A DNA stretch of 10,779 nt, taken from positions 1 through 10,779 of the forward strand of contig CABUAH010000062.1 of assembly GCA_902489475.1 (NCBI GenBank), written 5' to 3'. The notes beneath the pieces were generated by a model, which saw nothing but the letters and a program-made list of their open reading frames with translations, did no database searches and was not told the origin of the DNA. Shown here piece by piece: positions 6,427 through 10,779 of this stretch. The DNA comes from an uncultured Oscillospiraceae bacterium (GTDB lineage: Bacteria > Bacillota > Clostridia > Oscillospirales > Ruminococcaceae). A program made the translations under genes and the position numbers. Each line of letters starts with the position of its first letter. Position 1 is the first letter of the stretch.

Positions 6427-6885
6427 ATGAAAAAAATCACTGCGGTTTTATTGTCGTTTTTAATTATTTGCTCCTGCTTTGCGGGCTGTAAGGAAGAAAA
6501 AAAAGTTGATTCTTTTTTAGTCGGAGGTATTTGGGAGGCTGTACTTAAATCCTCAGACACAAGCGGACAAGTTATCGCTTATAAATTCAAAGACGACGGA
6601 ACATTTTTATTTTATCAGAATTTAATTATTACAGCCGGCGGATATTTTGAACATAACGAGGAAAAAGAAGAACTTATTTTGACAAATGCTGACAGTTCAC
6701 AAAAGCTTGAAATCTCATGTAAATACAGCGACGACGGAATTTTAACACTCAACGGTCCTTTAGTATTGGCTGATGACTCAAGCAGGAAAGATGCAGAAAT
6801 TAATTTCAAAAGACTGTCAAGCGAAGATGAGGCTTATTATAAAGAAAACGCAACGACATCTTATATTATAGAAAAGCAGGAATGA
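6427..6885 (+). CDS. Small lipoprotein of unknown function
   Basis: This is a 152-residue secreted lipoprotein. The start is a classic signal peptide: MKK, a hydrophobic core (residues 5-19) and a lipobox FAGC with lipidation expected at Cys21; Cys17 is a less likely alternative. The mature part is mostly short beta strands with the pattern GGIWEAV (33-39), YKFKDDGTFLFY (52-63), GGYFEHN (71-77) and DDGILTLNG (102-110). This is the G-x-W ... F-x-x-DGT ... L-T-L arrangement seen in many small lipocalin-like beta-barrel lipoproteins of gut Firmicutes; the fold is inferred. A charged tail follows. AAGGAG (6413-6418) lies 8 bases before the ATG and overlaps the dgt stop, so translation may be coupled. 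An upstream in-frame ATG at 6403 inside dgt is rejected because it would spoil the signal peptide. I do not recognise a specific function, and its place between dgt and dnaG is unexplained. Confidence 0.85.
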   Translation: MKKITAVLLSFLIICSCFAGCKEEKKVDSFLVGGIWEAVLKSSDTSGQVIAYKFKDDGTFLFYQNLIITAGGYFEHNEEKEELILTNADSSQKLEISCKYSDDGILTLNGPLVLADDSSRKDAEINFKRLSSEDEAYYKENATTSYIIEKQE

Positions 6886-6938
6886 AATACTAACAATTAA
6901 ATTTTACCGGATACAAAAGCTGTTAAGGAGGTGCGGCA

Positions 6939-8693
6939 GTGGCTTTTTCTCAGGATTTTATAGACAGACTTAAATATGCAAACAGAATAGAAGATGTGAT
7001 GGGAAGCTATGTTTCTTTAAAAAGGTCCGGATCATCTTTAAAATGCCTCTGCCCGTTTCATTCGGAGCGTACTCCGTCTTGTACGGTTTATCCCGAAACC
7101 GACAGCTTTTATTGTTTTGGCTGCGGTGCCGGCGGAGACGTTGTCACTTTTATTATGAAAATCGAAAACCTTGACTATTACGAAGCGGTAAAGCTGCTTG
7201 CGGAAAAAAGCGGAATACCAATGCCTGAGGACGAACACTTCGGGAATAGTGCCGAGCTTAAGAAAAAACGGCTTTATGAAATGAACAAACAAGCCGCTCG
7301 GTTTTTTTATTCCAACTTAAAAACCCCTGAGGGCAAAAAGGGTCTTTCCTATCTTCTGGGACGTGGGCTTAAACCCGAAACAATAAAGAAGTTCGGTCTT
7401 GGAGTTGCTCTTGACAAATGGTCGGCATTAAAGGATCATTTGCTATCTTTGGGATTTTACGAAAATGAATTAGTTGAAGCGTCGCTGCTTGGAAAGAGTT
7501 CACAGGGGCGGACTTACGACTTCTTTAAAAACAGAGTTATGTTCCCTTTTTTTGATCTGCGTGGAAACGTAATAGCTTTCGGCGGCCGCCGACTTGACGA
7601 AACAGATTCAAGAAAGTATTTAAATTCAAGAGAAACTCCGATTTTCAAGAAAAACAAAACTCTCTTTGCTCTCAATTTTGCTAAAGAAAGCAGTATTAAG
7701 AAAAAACAGCTTCTGTTATGCGAGGGAAACGTAGATGTTATTTCGCTTCACCAAGCAGGATTTAACAACGCTGTTGCTACTTGCGGAACAGCTATAACAC
7801 CTGACCATGCAAGAATAATGCGTCAATACTGTGATGAGGTCATAATATGCTACGACTCGGACGAAGCAGGTCAGAAAGCCAGCAATAAAGCAATAAATAT
7901 TCTTTCTCAAGTTGGAATCAAATCAAAGGTAATAAAAATAGAGGGTGCTAAGGACCCTGATGAATTCATAAATAAATTTGGAAACACAAGATTTCAAAAG
8001 CTCATTGATAAGTCGCAGGGTGCAGTTTTATATGAGCTTTCAAAAGCTAAAAACGGACTTGATCTAAAAAATCCGCTTGATAAGGTCGACTATTTAAAAA
8101 ACTGCTATGAGGTTCTTGAAAAAATTGTCGATCCTGTTGAGAGAGAGGTTTATATAGATACCGTATCAAACGAAACAGGCGTTTCAAAAGATGAAATAAA
8201 AAATATGATAAACCAACGCCTTAAAAAGAAAAGCTTTGCGGACAGAAAAAGAGAATGGAGAAATCAAGTTAATTTTACTGTTACAAAAAAGGACGAGCTT
8301 AATCCGCTTGCCGCAAAATATCCAAAAGCTGCAAAGGCTGAGGAAGGACTTATTTCATACATTTATGCAAATCCCGATAAATGTGCAGAAGTTTTAGAGC
8401 TGATAAGCGCACAAGAGTTTGTAACTGATCTTAATCGGCGGATTTTCTCATCTGTAACCTCTAAAATTCTTTCGGGAAGCGATTATTCGACGTTTTCTCT
8501 CGGCAGTGAATTTTCAACCGATGAAATGGGTAAAATATCAAAGATAATTGCATACGGAAGAAAAATGCCTGTAGATAACGCAGCTGCAATGGATTATATA
8601 AAGGTTATAAAAAATACACGCACAGATAACGAAAGCATGGACATTAACAATGATGAACAGCTTTTAAGTTACATGAACAGCTTAAAGAAGTAA
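6939..8693 (+). CDS. dnaG: DNA primase DnaG
   Basis: DnaG synthesises the RNA primers for Okazaki fragments and works with the replicative helicase at the fork. The 584 residues show all three modules: the CHC2 zinc domain with Cys38, His41, Cys59 and Cys62 (CPFH ... CFGC); the RNA polymerase/Toprim core, with FGGRRLD (214-220), Glu262-Gly263 and Asp266 of CEGNVDV, and the metal-binding DSD at 306-308 in CYDSDEAG; and a C-terminal helicase-interaction region (about 465-584), which is weakly conserved as usual. Asn264 replaces the Tyr common in the EGYxDV motif, probably a lineage difference. Translation starts at GTG (6939) after AAGGAGGT (6925-6932), spaced 7 bases; no ATG fits. The rare start codon may tune primase to low levels. 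rpoD follows after 25 bases. Confidence 0.98.
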   Translation: MAFSQDFIDRLKYANRIEDVMGSYVSLKRSGSSLKCLCPFHSERTPSCTVYPETDSFYCFGCGAGGDVVTFIMKIENLDYYEAVKLLAEKSGIPMPEDEHFGNSAELKKKRLYEMNKQAARFFYSNLKTPEGKKGLSYLLGRGLKPETIKKFGLGVALDKWSALKDHLLSLGFYENELVEASLLGKSSQGRTYDFFKNRVMFPFFDLRGNVIAFGGRRLDETDSRKYLNSRETPIFKKNKTLFALNFAKESSIKKKQLLLCEGNVDVISLHQAGFNNAVATCGTAITPDHARIMRQYCDEVIICYDSDEAGQKASNKAINILSQVGIKSKVIKIEGAKDPDEFINKFGNTRFQKLIDKSQGAVLYELSKAKNGLDLKNPLDKVDYLKNCYEVLEKIVDPVEREVYIDTVSNETGVSKDEIKNMINQRLKKKSFADRKREWRNQVNFTVTKKDELNPLAAKYPKAAKAEEGLISYIYANPDKCAEVLELISAQEFVTDLNRRIFSSVTSKILSGSDYSTFSLGSEFSTDEMGKISKIIAYGRKMPVDNAAAMDYIKVIKNTRTDNESMDINNDEQLLSYMNSLKK

Positions 8694-8718
8694 ATTAATT
8701 TTTTGAGGAGAGTAAAAT

Positions 8719-9822
8719 ATGAACAACGAAAAAAAAGCAATGCTTGACAATCTTTTGGAGCATGGAAAATCAGCCGGAAAGCTTACTACTAAAGAAATTA
8801 CCGATGTTTTGGAAAAGCTTGATTATGATGTTGAGCAGATGGATTCTTTTTATGATTCATGCTCTGCAAACAACATAGAAATCATCGATGATATTAACCC
8901 TGACGATGCACTTGTACTTCCTTCAACGGAAGATGACGCAATAGATGACAGCGTTGATATTTCAATTTCTACAGAAGGAATTTCTATTGACGATCCAGTT
9001 AAAATTTATCTCAAGGAAATAGGACGAGTTCCTTTGCTTACAGCCGAGGAGGAAATTCAGCTTGCTGAACAAATGGAAAACGGCAATGAAAAGCAATCAA
9101 GTGAAGCAAAAAAACGTCTTGCTGAGGCAAATTTAAGACTTGTAGTTTCCATTGCTAAGCGATATGTCGGAAGAGGCATGAGCTTTTTAGACCTTATCCA
9201 AGAGGGTAACTTAGGTCTTATTAAAGCTGTTGAAAAATTTGATTATACTAAAGGCTTTAAGTTCTCTACCTATGCCACATGGTGGATAAGACAAGCTATC
9301 ACTCGTGCTATTGCAGACCAGGCAAGAACTATAAGAATTCCTGTTCATATGGTTGAAACGATTACTAAAGTTAAGAAGGTTTCTTCTCAGCTGCTTCACC
9401 AAAACGGCCACGATCCAAGCCCTGAAGAAATTGCCAAAGAGCTTAATATGCCTGTAGACAGAGTAAGAGAAATTATGAGAATTGCTCAGGATCCTGTTTC
9501 GCTTGAAACACCTATAGGAGAAGAGGAAGATTCTCATTTGGGCGACTTTATTCCTGACGAGGACGCTCCTGCCCCGGCAGAAGCCGCATCTTTAGTCCTT
9601 TTAAAGGAACAGATCGATCAAGTTTTGTCTACTCTTACCGACAGAGAGGAAAAGGTTTTAAGGCTTCGCTTTGGACTTGTTGACGGACGTTCGAGAACAC
9701 TTGAAGAAGTAGGACAAACCTTTAATGTCACGAGAGAGCGTATCAGACAAATTGAGGCAAAGGCGCTAAGAAAGCTAAGACATCCAAACCGCTCCAACAA
9801 AGTTAAGGACTTTATCGACTGA
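8719..9822 (+). CDS. rpoD: RNA polymerase primary sigma factor RpoD (SigA)
   Basis: This is the housekeeping sigma factor directing RNA polymerase to -35/-10 promoters. The 367 residues are close to Bacillus SigA. Region 1.1 (about 1-85) is short and acidic. Region 1.2 has DDPVKIYLKEIGRVPLLT (91-108). Region 2 has the core-binding DLIQEGNLGLIKAVEKFD (158-175) and the -10 recognition and melting part FSTYATWWIRQAITRAI (182-198). Region 3 begins with RTIRIPVHMVETI (203-215). Region 4 holds the helix-turn-helix VTRERIRQIEAKALRKLRHP (337-356), which reads the -35. The large non-conserved insert of proteobacterial RpoD is absent. GAGGAG (8705-8710) lies 8 bases before the ATG. Linkage to dnaG is the conserved core of the macromolecular synthesis operon. 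The stop codon lies inside a strong hairpin. Confidence 0.98.
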   Translation: MNNEKKAMLDNLLEHGKSAGKLTTKEITDVLEKLDYDVEQMDSFYDSCSANNIEIIDDINPDDALVLPSTEDDAIDDSVDISISTEGISIDDPVKIYLKEIGRVPLLTAEEEIQLAEQMENGNEKQSSEAKKRLAEANLRLVVSIAKRYVGRGMSFLDLIQEGNLGLIKAVEKFDYTKGFKFSTYATWWIRQAITRAIADQARTIRIPVHMVETITKVKKVSSQLLHQNGHDPSPEEIAKELNMPVDRVREIMRIAQDPVSLETPIGEEEDSHLGDFIPDEDAPAPAEAASLVLLKEQIDQVLSTLTDREEKVLRLRFGLVDGRSRTLEEVGQTFNVTRERIRQIEAKALRKLRHPNRSNKVKDFID

Positions 9823-9844
9823 TTGTAGCCGTTACATATCAGTC
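9817..9844 (+). repeat. Stem-loop spanning the rpoD stop codon
   Basis: GACTGAT (9817-9823) pairs perfectly with ATCAGTC (9838-9844). An inner TGTA (9824-9827) pairs with TACA (9833-9836), leaving one bulged T (9837) and loop GCCGT. That makes an 11-bp stem containing the rpoD TGA stop. No T run follows (next bases TTAAGG), so it is not a standard terminator. It ends just before the only Shine-Dalgarno-like bases of the next gene. Confidence 0.6.
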
Positions 9845-9864
9845 TTAAGGATTTAAGATAAATA

Positions 9865-10671
9865 ATGAAAAATAACAATATCACCCATCGCTTTGATATA
9901 ATGACCGAAACCGATGACATACAAATATCTAAGCCAAAAAAGCGAATGAAAAAGCTTGCCTTTTGGTGTATATTCGTATGTTTGGTTTTTATTATTTCGG
10001 ATATTGTTCTACTTTTGTTTTTCGGAAAAATCTGGTTTGTCAATCCTATGAAAAAAGAGTATAAGCTCATGGGGATAAACGTCAGCTCAAAGCAGGGTAA
10101 AATTTCTTGGGACGCAGTTTCTCTTCAAAATATCGACTTTGCGTTTATTAGGGCTACCGAAGGAGAAAGCCTTAAAGATGAAAACTTTGATGAAAACTTT
10201 AAAAATGCTCTGGCGGCAGGTATTGAAGCAGCTCCGCTTCACGACTTCTCGTTTACTTCAACCGGTAAGGCTCAGGCAGAAGCTTTTATAAACACTTGCG
10301 GAGATAAAAAAGACAGACAGCTTCCGCCCGTTGTGCAAATAAGACTTTACGGCAAATTTGTTGCAGTTCCGCCTGAAAAAGATGATGTTCAGAAGGAGCT
10401 TTCAGATTTTATTGACACCGTTTATGAAAAATACGGCTTAAACCCTATAATCATGTCGGACGAAGAGATTTATACCAACTATATCGAGGGGCATTTTGAT
10501 GACTCCCCAATTTGCATAAGAAGCATATATTCAAAGCCGAATGACAACGATAACTTTTTCTTTTGGCTTTTTAATCCAAAGACAAAAATCAACGGATGTG
10601 AAAAGAACAAATATATGGACAAAATTACAATTTTAAAATCCGAAAAGGAATATTACGGTTTATTTAAATAG
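9865..10671 (+). CDS. Membrane-anchored GH25 (lysozyme-fold) protein, probably inactive
   Basis: The 268 residues have a basic N-terminal tail, a single transmembrane helix (about 31-54, preceded by KPKKRMKK, so N-terminus inside) and an extracellular GH25-like domain (about 66-268). Family landmarks are clear: GINVSSKQGKISWDAV (70-85), FAFIRATEG (92-100), HDFSF (126-130), LPPVV (153-157), YGLNPII (190-196) and the late GH25-like IYSKP (221-225). GH25 muramidases need an early Asp in GIDVS and a DxE pair after LPPV. Here these are Asn72, Gln158 and Arg160. The frame is intact, so this looks like a conserved non-catalytic or wall-binding protein rather than a decayed gene; that is inference. 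The ribosome binding site is poor: AAGG (9847-9850) is 14 bases from the ATG. It follows rpoD by 42 bases and may be read from the same transcript. The fold is fairly sure, activity doubtful. Confidence 0.8.
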   Translation: MKNNNITHRFDIMTETDDIQISKPKKRMKKLAFWCIFVCLVFIISDIVLLLFFGKIWFVNPMKKEYKLMGINVSSKQGKISWDAVSLQNIDFAFIRATEGESLKDENFDENFKNALAAGIEAAPLHDFSFTSTGKAQAEAFINTCGDKKDRQLPPVVQIRLYGKFVAVPPEKDDVQKELSDFIDTVYEKYGLNPIIMSDEEIYTNYIEGHFDDSPICIRSIYSKPNDNDNFFFWLFNPKTKINGCEKNKYMDKITILKSEKEYYGLFK

Positions 10672-10689
10672 TTTGTTAACTTACTCACG

Positions 10690-10707
10690 ACTGCACTTTT
10701 GTGCAGT
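10690..10707 (+). terminator. Hairpin after the GH25-like gene, possible terminator
   Basis: ACTGCAC (10690-10696) and GTGCAGT (10701-10707) form a perfect 7-bp stem with a TTTT loop, 18 bases after the stop codon. The following bases (ATTAAAATTATTT) are AT-rich but hold no continuous T run, so termination efficiency is uncertain. Confidence 0.45.
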
Positions 10708-10726
10708 ATTAAAATTATTTAAAGAC

Positions 10727-10779
10727 CCCAAACAAAAGTTTTGGGCAAGCTTTTTTAAAAGCTTGCCGTTTCCAAAGGC
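10727..10779. repeat. Cluster of intergenic stem-loops cut by the window end
   Basis: CCCAAA (10727-10732) pairs with TTTGGG (10740-10745). Immediately after, GGCAAGCTTTT (10744-10754) is an exact inverted repeat of AAAAGCTTGCC (10757-10767), with two T between. A further GCC ... GGC (10765-10767, 10777-10779) could start another stem that runs off the end. The stacked, GC-bounded palindromes look like a dispersed intergenic repeat or a bidirectional terminator; copy number cannot be judged from one window. Confidence 0.5.

Noticed and set aside
6427..6885. The lipoprotein gene as a recently acquired foreign gene.
   Set aside because: Codon and base use look like the neighbours, its ribosome binding site overlaps the dgt stop, and no repeats or mobile-element traces flank it.
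9817..9844. The hairpin at the rpoD stop as a Rho-independent terminator.
   Set aside because: It is followed by TTAAGG rather than a T run.

Overview
The window looks like chromosomal DNA from a low-GC Gram-positive bacterium of class Clostridia. Oscillospiraceae/Ruminococcaceae-like is my best guess, inferred from gene order and protein flavour rather than from any search. Supporting signs are the AT-rich composition, strong AGGAGG-type ribosome binding sites, a perfect CIRCE operator, the short SigA-like RpoD of 367 residues, and the order dgt - lipoprotein - dnaG - rpoD. All ten genes lie on the + strand and are tightly packed. I see no tRNA or rRNA gene, CRISPR array, insertion sequence or phage gene.

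Layout. (1) 1-1542: a two-gene operon of a short NfeD-like membrane protein and an SPFH (stomatin/QmcA-type) protein, with a candidate extended -10 promoter in front and a strong intrinsic terminator behind. (2) 1563-4260: clpB, the disaggregase, alone behind a near-consensus SigA promoter whose start region carries a perfect CIRCE element, so it is probably repressed by HrcA. (3) 4287-5293: rpmE (zinc-type L31) with its own promoter and a leader of about 95 nt in which two perfect 7-bp helices could form a pseudoknot next to the Shine-Dalgarno sequence. An intrinsic terminator follows, and then a YigZ/IMPACT-family gene. (4) 5418-9822: a variant of the macromolecular synthesis operon: dgt (HD-domain dNTPase), a small lipoprotein gene, dnaG (GTG start) and rpoD. 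(5) 9865-10671: a membrane-anchored GH25 (lysozyme-fold) protein in which the positions expected to hold the catalytic acids are Asn, Gln and Arg, so it is probably a pseudoenzyme. (6) 10690-10779: a run of intergenic stem-loops cut by the window edge.

How the genes fit together. Most are housekeeping genes: protein quality control (ClpB, SPFH/NfeD), translation (L31), dNTP control, replication priming and transcription initiation (Dgt, DnaG, RpoD). I find no obvious new multi-gene system. The items most worth a second look are the rpmE leader, the inactive-looking GH25 protein after rpoD, CIRCE control of clpB, and the strong hairpin spanning the rpoD stop codon.
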